A stretch of 64,000 bases of DNA from Cyclobacteriaceae bacterium. GTDB lineage: Bacteria; Bacteroidota; Bacteroidia; Cytophagales; Cyclobacteriaceae. The first letter of the stretch is position 1, and every line of letters begins with the position of its first letter. The position numbers were made by a program, and so were the translations under genes. Below, piece by piece: positions 45,071 to 53,376 of the stretch. The stretch covers positions 23,948 to 87,947 of the forward strand of contig JAEUUC010000001.1 of NCBI GenBank assembly GCA_016787665.1. The letters run 5' to 3'. Under the pieces are notes generated by a model. That model saw only the letters and a program-made list of their open reading frames with translations. It was not told where the DNA came from and did not search any database.

Positions 45071-46654
45071 ATGAGAATTTGGATTGGATTAATTGTTGGA
45101 TGGGCAGTCATAATCGGAGTTGCTGCAAAGGCGCAGACGAAAGGTGCTGAAGTTGAACTGGAAAGCCCATCGGTCAATGGAAACACCTATGCACTCGTGG
45201 TCGGGATCTCCGATTATCAGTCGACTTCCATCAAAGATCTGGCCTATGCCGAAGCTGATGCCCGCGCCTTTGCGGAATATCTTCGGCAGATTAGTAAGAA
45301 GAAGGGCGATACCATTCTGTCGTTCTTCGGCTCAAAGGCAACATTCAGTCAGGTCTGGACAAACGGTATTTCCTACTTGTTTGGAAAAGCGCCCCAGATG
45401 AAAACAGGCGATCGCGTCTTTCTCTATTTTTCCGGGCATGGCGGATCGTTTACGTTTCGCAACCGCGATAACGCTTACTTCTTTCTCTACAACGCAGCCA
45501 ACGAAACCGATGGAGAAATGAACCTGAAAATCGCTCAGGTTAAAAGCTTGATTCAAGCGTTGGTCGCGCAAGACGCCCAGGTCTTTTTTGTTTTTGATGC
45601 TTGCCGCTCGGCCGATGTAGGATTGAAGGGTGGACTGGAGCAGGTGACCAAAGCCGTGGAGAGCACTGTGTCGGGCGAAGTATTGCTCATGGCCACCGAA
45701 GGCGGTGATGTGGCGTTTGAATCCGGCAAACTTAAGCATGGTGTGTTTACTTATTACCTGTTGCGCGGTTTGTATGGTGAGGCCGACTTAAATCCAAGGG
45801 ATGGGCTGTTGAGTGGGGGGGAGCTGGATACCTATTTGGGGCAGAAAGTGCCCAGTCACGTTATGGGTGAGTTTAATGGAAAAACACAGTACCCGTTTAC
45901 ACGTTGGGGAGAGTTGAGAAAGAGTAACCTGTTTTCATATGATGAAAAGCAAATGAAATCCTCGCTCGCGTTGCTGGATGTCGGTTCTCCGAACAACACG
46001 GTAACGGTTGCGCAGCGCGGAGGTGGCGAAAAGGCAGTTACCAGGAAATGGGCCATGTCGGCTGTTCAATTCGAAAAGGCACTGGCGGCCGGGCGGGTGG
46101 TGAGCCCGCAGGGCGCATCGGCATCGGACTATCTGAAGCAACTTGCCGCCCAGGGAGCAAGTGAAGCGGAATATAATCGCTATCGGAGAGAATTGCTCAC
46201 CGCCTTACTGGAAACGTCAGTGCGCAACTTGCAGTTGGAATTGTCGTTCAGCAGCAATCCTATGCAGGTATTTCTCGGTAATGAGGAGGTGGAACTTGAT
46301 TCTTCCTACTATGAATCTTCAGTGAAAGTACTCGACACATATGCAACCCTGTGCCAACCAGGTGAGGCTCATCCCGGCACGGCTGCCTTGCGCACGTATT
46401 TCCTGGCACGCCATCAAACACTCAGCCGCACGGCAACGGTGGCAACACGCACACAAGCGTTGCAGAAACTGGAAACCGAGATTAAAGCGAATGCCGACAA
46501 ATCGTACTTGTACCTGGCGAAAGGCTTATTGCTGGAGTCCATGAAGCGCAAGTCGGAGGCCCGGTTCGCCTTCCAGCAAGCCCGTGAGTGGTCTCCGTTG
46601 TGGAGACAAATGAGCCGAATGATCGAACGATTAGACGAGAACGAAGAACATTAG
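45071..46654 (+). CDS. Secreted caspase family protein
   Basis: Start set at ATG 45071, 2 bases after the preceding stop, giving a clean signal peptide (MRIWIGLIVGWAVII..AKAQ). The frame is also open from 45050 inside the previous gene. The mature protein begins T-K24-G-A-E27. The caspase domain has His123 (YFSGHGGSF) and Cys178 (FDACRSA), with a Ca-loop-like DLNPRDGLLSGGE near residue 240. The C-terminal half is helical and TPR-like but short. Closest in layout to the caspase parts of 23757 and 54664. Last gene of the operon; its stop overlaps the convergent lipoprotein gene by 4 bases. Confidence 0.9.
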   Translation: MRIWIGLIVGWAVIIGVAAKAQTKGAEVELESPSVNGNTYALVVGISDYQSTSIKDLAYAEADARAFAEYLRQISKKKGDTILSFFGSKATFSQVWTNGISYLFGKAPQMKTGDRVFLYFSGHGGSFTFRNRDNAYFFLYNAANETDGEMNLKIAQVKSLIQALVAQDAQVFFVFDACRSADVGLKGGLEQVTKAVESTVSGEVLLMATEGGDVAFESGKLKHGVFTYYLLRGLYGEADLNPRDGLLSGGELDTYLGQKVPSHVMGEFNGKTQYPFTRWGELRKSNLFSYDEKQMKSSLALLDVGSPNNTVTVAQRGGGEKAVTRKWAMSAVQFEKALAAGRVVSPQGASASDYLKQLAAQGASEAEYNRYRRELLTALLETSVRNLQLELSFSSNPMQVFLGNEEVELDSSYYESSVKVLDTYATLCQPGEAHPGTAALRTYFLARHQTLSRTATVATRTQALQKLETEIKANADKSYLYLAKGLLLESMKRKSEARFAFQQAREWSPLWRQMSRMIERLDENEEH

Positions 46655-47919
46655 CCGCTTTGCAGCCAATTGAGCAGGGCGATCGCTTTTTCGTAACCCT
46701 CTTCCAACGCAGCTTCTTCACCCATCTGTTCCTGGTAGGCCTGAATAAGCTTGATCAACTGCTGCTCAGCTTCTTTTCGTTTATTCATCATCACGGATAG
46801 CTTTGCAATCTCGAAATCGACTTCCAGGTTCGGGAATGTATCACTTCGTCTGGCAGCCGCCAGGTAATACTGGGCCGAGTCCATGCGATGATTATGGCGG
46901 TGAAAATGGGCCAGGTCGAGCAACGTTTCAACGTCTTGACTTTTTTTCATGGATTGATGAAGATAACGAGCCGCAAGTGAGTCATTTCCGTTGTAGAAAC
47001 TGATCCACGCCAATTCGCGGTACAGCCGCAACTCATCAAACAACGAAGCAGCGGTTTCATAGTCTTTTAGGTCGTAGAAGTATACGTTTGCCAGGTACCG
47101 CATCAGACTGAGCGAGTCTTTGGATTTTCTGGATTTGGCGATAGCAATACCTGTTTTCAGAAAATTGACCCGTTCTTTGACGGAATACACGTGGGCTGCG
47201 CGGGCAATACCCTGATAGGTTTCGTGCCAGGAGTTATCCAACTGCAGGCTTTGATTGAAAAGATATTTTACCCGTTCTTCAAGGTTCGGGAAACGCGACT
47301 TAAAGTCTTTGGCGTTTTCGTGGTGGTCAGGGTCTGAGGCCAGGTCGAGGTAATGCGACAGGTATTCGGCTGATCGTTCAATGGCTTTGAAGAAGTTGGG
47401 CTTAAGAATGGTGGCCGTATCCAGGTATTGGATAGCTGCGATATTGATGGAGTCACGATTTCGTTGATACTGATTTCGGCCGCGGTAGTAGAAGACAGCC
47501 GGGTGGCGGGGTGCCTGTTGGGTAGCGCGGGCGTAGTAGTATTCCGCTGAATCCATAAAACGGCCATGATGCGGATCGGAACCCCGCGCTTTCATTCCTC
47601 GTTCGGTCAACAATATGCCCATACCCAGGTAGCCCAGATAGTTGTCCGGATGGGTGGTTATTAGTCCTTTGAAAAACAACCGGGAACTGTCATAGCAGGA
47701 TACGCTGTCGAACTGCTCATATTTTTCAAAGCAACGGAGCCCGAGCAGAAAATTTCGATTGGCTTCTTGTTTGCTTTTCCTCGCCAGCGAGTCGCAAAGT
47801 GCTGGTGAGGTGGTAAATCCTTTATAGTAGCTCCACAGAATTTCCTCATCGTGACTGGCATCTTGCCGGCAAGCCACCATGGAGCAGGCCACCAACAACA
47901 GAAGTGCGATATTTTTCAT
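46651..47919 (-). CDS. TPR-like lipoprotein
   Basis: A 422-residue protein with a lipobox (SMVAC, Cys17). The rest is helical with TPR-like units (e.g. RFMDSAEYYYARATQQAP and AIQYLDTATILKP), so it is likely a protein-binding scaffold anchored to the envelope. Its ATG overlaps the stop of the upstream channel-like gene (ATGA at 47919-47916), so the two are translationally coupled. Confidence 0.8.
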   Translation of the reverse strand: MKNIALLLLVACSMVACRQDASHDEEILWSYYKGFTTSPALCDSLARKSKQEANRNFLLGLRCFEKYEQFDSVSCYDSSRLFFKGLITTHPDNYLGYLGMGILLTERGMKARGSDPHHGRFMDSAEYYYARATQQAPRHPAVFYYRGRNQYQRNRDSINIAAIQYLDTATILKPNFFKAIERSAEYLSHYLDLASDPDHHENAKDFKSRFPNLEERVKYLFNQSLQLDNSWHETYQGIARAAHVYSVKERVNFLKTGIAIAKSRKSKDSLSLMRYLANVYFYDLKDYETAASLFDELRLYRELAWISFYNGNDSLAARYLHQSMKKSQDVETLLDLAHFHRHNHRMDSAQYYLAAARRSDTFPNLEVDFEIAKLSVMMNKRKEAEQQLIKLIQAYQEQMGEEAALEEGYEKAIALLNWLQSG

Positions 47920-49784
47920 TGGAGAATTTGGCTAATGAGTGAAACACTGAAAATGCTTAATAGAAACCACCCCACCAGCCCTTCAATGACACAGAAATAA
48001 CGGGCGATGCCCTTCGCTTCAATTTCTCCATACCCGAGCGTAACAAAGGCATTCAGGCTAAGGGTAAAACCATTCACCAGTCGCATAAAAAGTCCCCACA
48101 GCAAGAAGCCAAGTAAATTGAAACTGACCACAACGGACGTGCGAAATCGACCACGTTGGGACTGACTTGACCAATCTTGGTAGATGTTAAAACGGATGAC
48201 GCTGCGGATGCGATAGCGAATGGCCGCCAACAGGCTTGACACATAGTAGAACGGCATACTGAAAAAACTGACTACGGGTGGCAGTTTTTCCATATTGGCC
48301 ATCAATTGCGATTTCATCAGGCGCGCAGCCTCACGTTCCTGGTTATAAATCTCATCAGCGGTCAGAAACTGCCGTTGTTGCTCGCCAAAATGGGCGATGT
48401 ATTTATAAACCGCGGACTGGATATTGTGGAAACGCAGATTATCTTCTTCGCTGGGAAATACGATGTACAGCAGGGCAAATGCGCAGATCACAAGAAAGGA
48501 ATTGACCAGCGACAGTACGGGGTCGGTGCCGTACGAGCTAAACCTTTCCAGAAAGATATCCATTTTCCATCGAAACCAATCAATGAATTGCCGGTTGGTT
48601 TCCCACTTCACCTTCGAGGCCGTCTTTTCAATTCGTTTCATTTGGCGGAAGGCCAGGTTGTATGAATTGATGTCGGAGTTAGCGTTATAAATCGAAAGTA
48701 GTTTGCTGTACACGGGAATGATTTTCTCTTCGGGATTGGTATTCACCCAGGGTCGAACCTGGTCTTTGGCATATTCCCAGTCCTTGTCGTACCGGTTGAA
48801 CAGGTATTTGTTTCCTGGTAACTCGCGCACAATGCCGATTTTAACCCGCGGGTTGGTATCGTTGCCCGAAGATCCTTCGGGAGACTCCAGTAATTCTTCG
48901 AAGGGAAGTACCGAGCTTTCAGATGGCACGTTGGGCGCCCGGTCAAAAATCACCTTGCCATAGTAGCGATTCTTTTCGAATCGGAACGCTTTTTCAACGG
49001 CAAACTCACCGAGTAAAACCGAGCAGTCAAAAACGGAGTGACTGATCGAGGCGTGTTCGGCATCAAACTGGGTGAGGCGTAAAATGTTTTTTTCGTGAAC
49101 GATACTATCCAGAACAGCGGTCGTTTCGGATTGATCGAGAAATTCGCAGGCCGAGACGACAAGGTCATAGAATTTATTGTTGTCATCAAACTGAAACCCA
49201 AACCCGTTTGAATTTTGATTTCGAATGAAATCCGATTGTTGAAAGCTGGCTTGCGTAATGTCGACATCACTGAAGCGAAAGGACTCAAAGAACTGGCACC
49301 CTTGAAACTCCAGGTAACGCACGTTGACATCGGCTACATCGACTTGGTTCCAAAAAATAGACCGGTGAATGGCAAGGCCGTAGCCGTCACAGTTTTCGAG
49401 ACGTAAGGTGCCACGAAAATACAGGTTGCGCAACTGAATGACCCGGTTGGTCGTGGGGCTGAAGTGGCAGTTGGTGAAGGTGATGCTGGACTGAATTCGG
49501 GTTTTGCTCACCCGGTCCTGGTAGCCGCTGACACTCTCCAGGTCCCGATAATCATCGAAGGCAAATTCAAAGTCATCATCTACGTTATCAGTCGTGATGG
49601 TGCAATTGATAATGTTGATCTCACCGCGATCACGGTTGGCCACCAACAGTTCTGTAAGTTCGCTTTGTGACAACGTTTGGTCTGCCACCACAACTCCCCC
49701 GCGTGGCTGGGCCCAACTGGTTGAACACAGGAGTGATAAGCAAATTACGAGGTGGGGGGCTCGGGGTAGGTCGAATGCGGGCAT
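47916..49784 (-). CDS. Pentapeptide-type beta-helix protein with K+-channel-like pore domain
   Basis: A 622-residue protein with a signal peptide ending AQ, immediately followed by P27-R28-G29-G30. Residues about 80-300 form a pentapeptide-like helix with Phe/Leu every fifth residue (FQGCQFFESFRFSDVDITQA). A first membrane segment lies at about 425-446 (NSFLVICAFALLYIVF). The C-terminal pair of helices flanks TLGYGEI (from Thr582), a close match to the TVGYG filter of the two-helix ion-channel family. I infer an ion channel gated by an extracytoplasmic sensor. A TTG-N20-TACCTTTA promoter-like pair lies at 49810-49840 on the minus strand. First gene of the pair with the TPR lipoprotein. Confidence 0.78.
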   Translation of the reverse strand: MPAFDLPRAPHLVICLSLLCSTSWAQPRGGVVVADQTLSQSELTELLVANRDRGEINIINCTITTDNVDDDFEFAFDDYRDLESVSGYQDRVSKTRIQSSITFTNCHFSPTTNRVIQLRNLYFRGTLRLENCDGYGLAIHRSIFWNQVDVADVNVRYLEFQGCQFFESFRFSDVDITQASFQQSDFIRNQNSNGFGFQFDDNNKFYDLVVSACEFLDQSETTAVLDSIVHEKNILRLTQFDAEHASISHSVFDCSVLLGEFAVEKAFRFEKNRYYGKVIFDRAPNVPSESSVLPFEELLESPEGSSGNDTNPRVKIGIVRELPGNKYLFNRYDKDWEYAKDQVRPWVNTNPEEKIIPVYSKLLSIYNANSDINSYNLAFRQMKRIEKTASKVKWETNRQFIDWFRWKMDIFLERFSSYGTDPVLSLVNSFLVICAFALLYIVFPSEEDNLRFHNIQSAVYKYIAHFGEQQRQFLTADEIYNQEREAARLMKSQLMANMEKLPPVVSFFSMPFYYVSSLLAAIRYRIRSVIRFNIYQDWSSQSQRGRFRTSVVVSFNLLGFLLWGLFMRLVNGFTLSLNAFVTLGYGEIEAKGIARYFCVIEGLVGWFLLSIFSVSLISQILQ

Positions 49785-49923
49785 AAACGGGGGGTGGGGT
49801 TCATGGGGTTAAAGGTAGCGTGTATACGTGTTTGGTTCAATTTGATTTTGGTGGAAAAGGTATTGGTGACTCCGCTTTTCTCCGGTGTATAAAAAGGGCG
49901 TACGCAGGGTAAAAGGAACCAGG

Positions 49924-50496
49924 TCACTTTTTTTCTACAGTTGGCGAAAAACGGGATGCATCCAACGTAAGACTTTGGATAAAAGCATCAACATCGGCCT
50001 GTTGAAAGTCTGGGTCATTGGAGCGTGTTATGCCAATCCAGAGCGACCGGCCGTTCTTGCGGATGCTCAATAAATTGTGGAAATAGATATTGCTATCCTG
50101 TTTGCCCTTTGCTTTCACACAGGTTACCACAAAGCCGGGAAAAGTGCGCGGGCAATCGGTGCGCGTAGGTTTTTCCAGCAAATCCATATTCTGGGTCACA
50201 TTCAAAAAAACCAGACTGTCAATTTCCCGGGCTTCGGTGGATTCACTTTGCTGTATCTCCCAAATCGTAAATGTGAGGGCATTATACGGGGGCTGCTGGC
50301 CGATGAAACTGTGCCGGATCGATCCGATAAATTCGGCTGTGTCAGCTTTTGCCGGTAGCCGGTAACTCACTCCGGGGTAGGAGGTTTTTTTCTGAGCGAA
50401 GCCTAGTGTCGTGCACAGCGATAGCGCAACAACTAAAAGTGTTGGCCTCGCTGAGAAAGGGTTGGAGGGTAGGTGGGTAACTGGTAGGCTGAACAT
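49924..50496 (-). CDS. Hypothetical secreted protein
   Basis: A 190-residue protein with a hydrophobic signal segment (PTLLVVALSLCTTLGFAQ) after a somewhat long N-terminal region. The mature part is a mixed alpha/beta domain with two Cys (TDCPRTFPGFVVTCVKAKG) that may form a disulfide. No family recognised. It stands alone between the channel gene and the NlpC gene. Confidence 0.6.
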   Translation of the reverse strand: MFSLPVTHLPSNPFSARPTLLVVALSLCTTLGFAQKKTSYPGVSYRLPAKADTAEFIGSIRHSFIGQQPPYNALTFTIWEIQQSESTEAREIDSLVFLNVTQNMDLLEKPTRTDCPRTFPGFVVTCVKAKGKQDSNIYFHNLLSIRKNGRSLWIGITRSNDPDFQQADVDAFIQSLTLDASRFSPTVEKK

Positions 50497-50604
50497 CGTA
50501 ATCGTATGATGAAATGTTTGTTGTTCGATAAAAAATTGTCCCTTAAAGCTATCAATAATTTCAATGGAATCACTTGAGTATAAGTTCTTCTTGTTACGCT
50601 TACG

Positions 50605-51594
50605 TCAATCCCCTGCCGGCCCAGTTCCTTTCAACCGGACAATAAAATACTCGAGATCCGACCAATAGCCGCGGTTGAGCTCCGCTACGGTTACGCCCGT
50701 GCTGGTACCGCAATGGATCATCCGCACCAGGTCACCCTCTCGCGAGTGCACCATGCCAATGTGGTAGACCTTGTTTGGCTGATATTCCCGACTGCCGAAA
50801 CACACCCAATCACCCGGTTGCGCATCGGGTAAGGCAACGGGTTCACTGATGCTGGCCAGTAGCCGGGTGTTGTGGGGTAGTTCGTATCCGAATTGCTGGT
50901 AGCACCAGATGACGAAACCCGAGCAGTCAAACGCTTTGTGGGGCTCCAGTCCGCCCATTTTCCAGGGCGTGCCCAGTACTTCTTCTGATTTTTTTACGAT
51001 GGAGATCCCTGTGGGCTGTTCCCTGGGTATGGCGTACTTCCATTCGCCCGCCTCGATCCACACTTTGCTGCCAGGGGCCGATGGCGCTGTTACCGGGGGC
51101 GAAGCTGGCGCAACCGGTGGGCGGTATTTCTGCGCATACTCACGGTACAACGCCAGGGTGTCGCGAAAGTGTGTGGCGATAAAGCTCACATAGTAATAGG
51201 AGAGGCTGTCCTGCCGTCCTTTGTAGTGCAGGCTCAACTGCACAGCAGCAGCCCGGAATTTCGGTTTTAGTTGCCGCTCGTGCGATGCGGAAAAATGTAC
51301 GTTGGGGTACTGGTCGCTGTGCCGGAAGGCTTTTTCGAAATCGGGCACTCCTGCCGTGCCCCGGGCGCGACTGCCTTTATCCAGCAGAGCCGCCAACAAG
51401 TAATAGTGAGCTATAGAATCGCCCTCGCCCTTTTGCAAACGCTTTTGGGAGAAGCGGATGACCTTTTCAAACTTCTTATTCCGAAGCAACTTCTCCAGGC
51501 GAATATCCGATTGAGCCTGAGCGGGCACAGTCAATAGCCAACTGGTTGTGGTGAGGAAAAAGAAAAGCAGGGATTTCGACAGGCCCTTCATCAT
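50605..51594 (-). CDS. NlpC/P60 family cell-wall hydrolase
   Basis: Start at ATG 51594 (or 51591), giving a signal peptide (KSLLFFFLTTTSWLLT..PAQAQ); the frame is open to 51624, but that would reach into the promoter. An N-terminal helical region (about residues 30-160) and a Pro-rich linker precede the C-terminal NlpC/P60 domain. That domain has the catalytic Cys in FDCSGFVIWCYQQ and the His in YHIGMVH, followed by MIHCG. Family members cut peptide bonds in peptidoglycan stem peptides. An ECF-type promoter sits directly against the start. Confidence 0.9.
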   Translation of the reverse strand: MMKGLSKSLLFFFLTTTSWLLTVPAQAQSDIRLEKLLRNKKFEKVIRFSQKRLQKGEGDSIAHYYLLAALLDKGSRARGTAGVPDFEKAFRHSDQYPNVHFSASHERQLKPKFRAAAVQLSLHYKGRQDSLSYYYVSFIATHFRDTLALYREYAQKYRPPVAPASPPVTAPSAPGSKVWIEAGEWKYAIPREQPTGISIVKKSEEVLGTPWKMGGLEPHKAFDCSGFVIWCYQQFGYELPHNTRLLASISEPVALPDAQPGDWVCFGSREYQPNKVYHIGMVHSREGDLVRMIHCGTSTGVTVAELNRGYWSDLEYFIVRLKGTGPAGD

Positions 51595-51596
51595 GA

Positions 51597-51625
51597 GTTG
51601 ATGACGAAGGGAGGGAAAAGTCAAC
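51597..51625 (-). promoter_or_regulatory. Candidate ECF-sigma promoter (NlpC gene)
   Basis: On the minus strand GTTGAC (51625-51620), 16 bases, CATCAAC (51603-51597). The first ATG follows after only 2 bases and the second after 5, so the transcript would be leaderless or nearly so. Confidence 0.6.
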
Positions 51626-51762
51626 CGTTAAGGGCTGCGATAATTTGTCTGATCAGTTCCTCCACCGCATTGGCTTCGATGGAAATCGTAGTCTCCTTGC
51701 CATCGCACAGCTTGTTTAACCGGGCTGTGATTTAGCACGTGTTTTTTGTTGAGTGGGTATTT

Positions 51763-52488
51763 TCATTGCATTGCCTGCAATAAGGCTACTACCGGAAACC
51801 TGTCCGATTCAATCTTTGCAAGTTCTGTTTTACACTCCTCCACCTTCCCCAGCTGCAGCAATACCAACCCCTTGTACCAGTGGTACACATCGGGTTGATC
51901 AAACTGCTCCGACACCTGATTGAAATTTGCCAGTGCGCGCTCGTACTGGCCTGCGCCAACTTGTGCAAGACCCAGCACAAAAAAGGCGCGGTCGTCTTTA
52001 CCGTCAAGGTCAGTGAGTAATTGAATTACTTCGTCATATCGTTTTTCGTGGTATAACTCCACGGCCTGCTGCACAGCTGCTTCCAATTCGCCACCGCCCC
52101 GCGATTTCGGGAAACTCAGTTCGTCATAGGGTTGGTAGTACTCGGCCACCAGTTGGCTGTTGGCATCGGGCTTGAGCCAGTACCAACTGATGCCCATGGC
52201 CACCACCACCAGGGCGGCCGCAGCATAATAGAGAAAGCGGGGTACACCGCTGCCCGCATGGCCACCGGCCTGAAATTGCTTTTCTTCCGCAGCGAGTTTC
52301 TTCCACACCTGCTGCCGCTCATGCGCCACTACCAGTTGTTTAACGCGTTCGGTGTCCCGGTATTTTTCACGAAATGAAGGATCGGTCTCCATTCTTTTTT
52401 TGATCTCCTGTTGCTCGCTGTCCGTTGCCCGGCCTGTGAGGTGGCGGTCAATCAGATCAGTATCAGCATCGTTGTAAAGCTCGTCCAT
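51763..52488 (-). CDS. Anti-sigma-like membrane protein with periplasmic TPR region
   Basis: A 241-residue protein. The N-terminal cytoplasmic part (about 1-80) has the zinc-less anti-sigma layout (LIDRHLTGRATDSEQQEIKK, then FREKYRD). One membrane helix spans about residues 85-103. The outer part has S129-R130-G131-G132-G133-E134, then TPR-like helices (AVELYHEKRYDEVIQLL; YERALANFNQV). It lies 4 bases after the ECF sigma gene, which fixes its likely role: holding that sigma at the membrane until an outside signal arrives. The periplasmic TPR could contact the TPR-bearing caspases; this is inference. Confidence 0.8.
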   Translation of the reverse strand: MDELYNDADTDLIDRHLTGRATDSEQQEIKKRMETDPSFREKYRDTERVKQLVVAHERQQVWKKLAAEEKQFQAGGHAGSGVPRFLYYAAAALVVVAMGISWYWLKPDANSQLVAEYYQPYDELSFPKSRGGGELEAAVQQAVELYHEKRYDEVIQLLTDLDGKDDRAFFVLGLAQVGAGQYERALANFNQVSEQFDQPDVYHWYKGLVLLQLGKVEECKTELAKIESDRFPVVALLQAMQ

Positions 52489-52492
52489 AGGC

Positions 52493-53071
52493 TTATTGGG
52501 CTTGCGTAACCGTTACCGAAGTCATCATTTCTTTGATCTTCTGCATGCATTTGTACTTCATGTTCTTGGCGGAGTTTACCGTCTTGTACCCCAGCATGCC
52601 GCTGATTTCTTCCCAGCTTTTGTTCTCATAATAAAATAGATGCAGCAGGGGCAGGCAGGGCTGGCCCAACCGGCTCACCACGTCCAGCATCTGGGTGAGT
52701 AAGTTTTGATTTTCGCGGGCCATATCGGCATCTCCGCTGTCGTTGTACAGCAGGGAGAAATCATACACCGATATGTTCTGGTGGCGCGCCTGCTGCTTGA
52801 GGTATTCGAAAGCTTTATTTTTTCCAATGGCAAACAGGTAGGTCTGCAGGCTGCTGGTGAGCTCGGTCAACCGCCCGGACTTTACATTTTCGCAAAGCGT
52901 GAGTAAGGCGGATTGAAACAAGTCAGCCGCAACTTCTTCCGGTACCAGGAATTGCTTTCGTATCCACCGCGCAAAGGCCAGGCGGTATTCCCGGTAGGCT
53001 TCGCGAATCCAGGCGTCATCGCCCTGTTTGATCTTGTCGAGTATCGAACGTTCGGTCATGGTGAGGCGCAT
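52493..53071 (-). CDS. ECF-type RNA polymerase sigma factor
   Basis: A 192-residue sigma-70 family protein. Region 2 lies at about residues 25-95 (AADLFQSALLTLCENV and TYLFAIGKNKAFEYL). Region 4 lies at about 125-180 with the helix-turn-helix NKSWEEISGMLGYKTVNSAKN. ATG 53071 is used; MTERSILDK from 53059 is equally possible. It is transcribed with the anti-sigma-like gene. A GTTGAC-N16-CATTAAC site 60 bases upstream matches those of five other units in the locus, as expected for an autoregulated ECF sigma. Confidence 0.9.
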   Translation of the reverse strand: MRLTMTERSILDKIKQGDDAWIREAYREYRLAFARWIRKQFLVPEEVAADLFQSALLTLCENVKSGRLTELTSSLQTYLFAIGKNKAFEYLKQQARHQNISVYDFSLLYNDSGDADMARENQNLLTQMLDVVSRLGQPCLPLLHLFYYENKSWEEISGMLGYKTVNSAKNMKYKCMQKIKEMMTSVTVTQAQ

Positions 53072-53131
53072 GCTCGTTATTGGCTGTGGAAGGTACTAAT
53101 TTATGCCCGAATCGCAATCCGGGGTTTCACT

Positions 53132-53160
53132 GTTAATGAGTGTCAGGGGAGGAGGTCAAC
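53132..53160 (-). promoter_or_regulatory. Candidate autoregulated ECF-sigma promoter (sigma/anti-sigma operon)
   Basis: On the minus strand GTTGAC (53160-53155), 16 bases, CATTAAC (53138-53132), then 60 bases to the sigma ATG. Confidence 0.65.
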
Positions 53161-53175
53161 CGGGCAATTTTTTCA

Positions 53176-53204
53176 GTTGACTTTTTTAGGACCTCGCCAT
53201 AAAC
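53176..53204 (+). promoter_or_regulatory. Candidate ECF-sigma promoter (thioredoxin-fold gene)
   Basis: GTTGAC (53176-53181), 16 bases, CATAAAC (53198-53204). Its -35 box is 15 bases from that of the opposite promoter at 53132-53160. The next large gene starts at 53377. Confidence 0.6.
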
Positions 53205-53208
53205 GGTC

Positions 53209-53325
53209 ATGAATGCGATGCGATTTGCCCGCAGATTTAATTTGGTCGGATTTGTGCTCGTGGCCCTTTTATTGCTTTACCTTGCGGTAAGGCACTGTGC
53301 CGACCGCGGAGGAATCGGTTTTTGA
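53209..53325 (+). CDS. Possible 38-residue single-helix membrane peptide
   Basis: An ATG at 53209 (second ATG at 53218) opens a short frame. It has a basic N-terminus (MRFARRFN), one strong hydrophobic helix (LVGFVLVALLLLYLAV) and a tail ending CADRGGIGF. It is 51 bases upstream of the thioredoxin-fold gene and directly against the ECF-type promoter. The second ATG may be the real start, since the first lies almost at the expected transcription start. The positive-inside layout would place the RGG tail outside. Coding status unproven. Confidence 0.4.
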   Translation: MNAMRFARRFNLVGFVLVALLLLYLAVRHCADRGGIGF

Positions 53326-53376
53326 TTCGATGAAATACAAACCCTGTTCACTCGTTATTACCCAACCCAATCCCAT

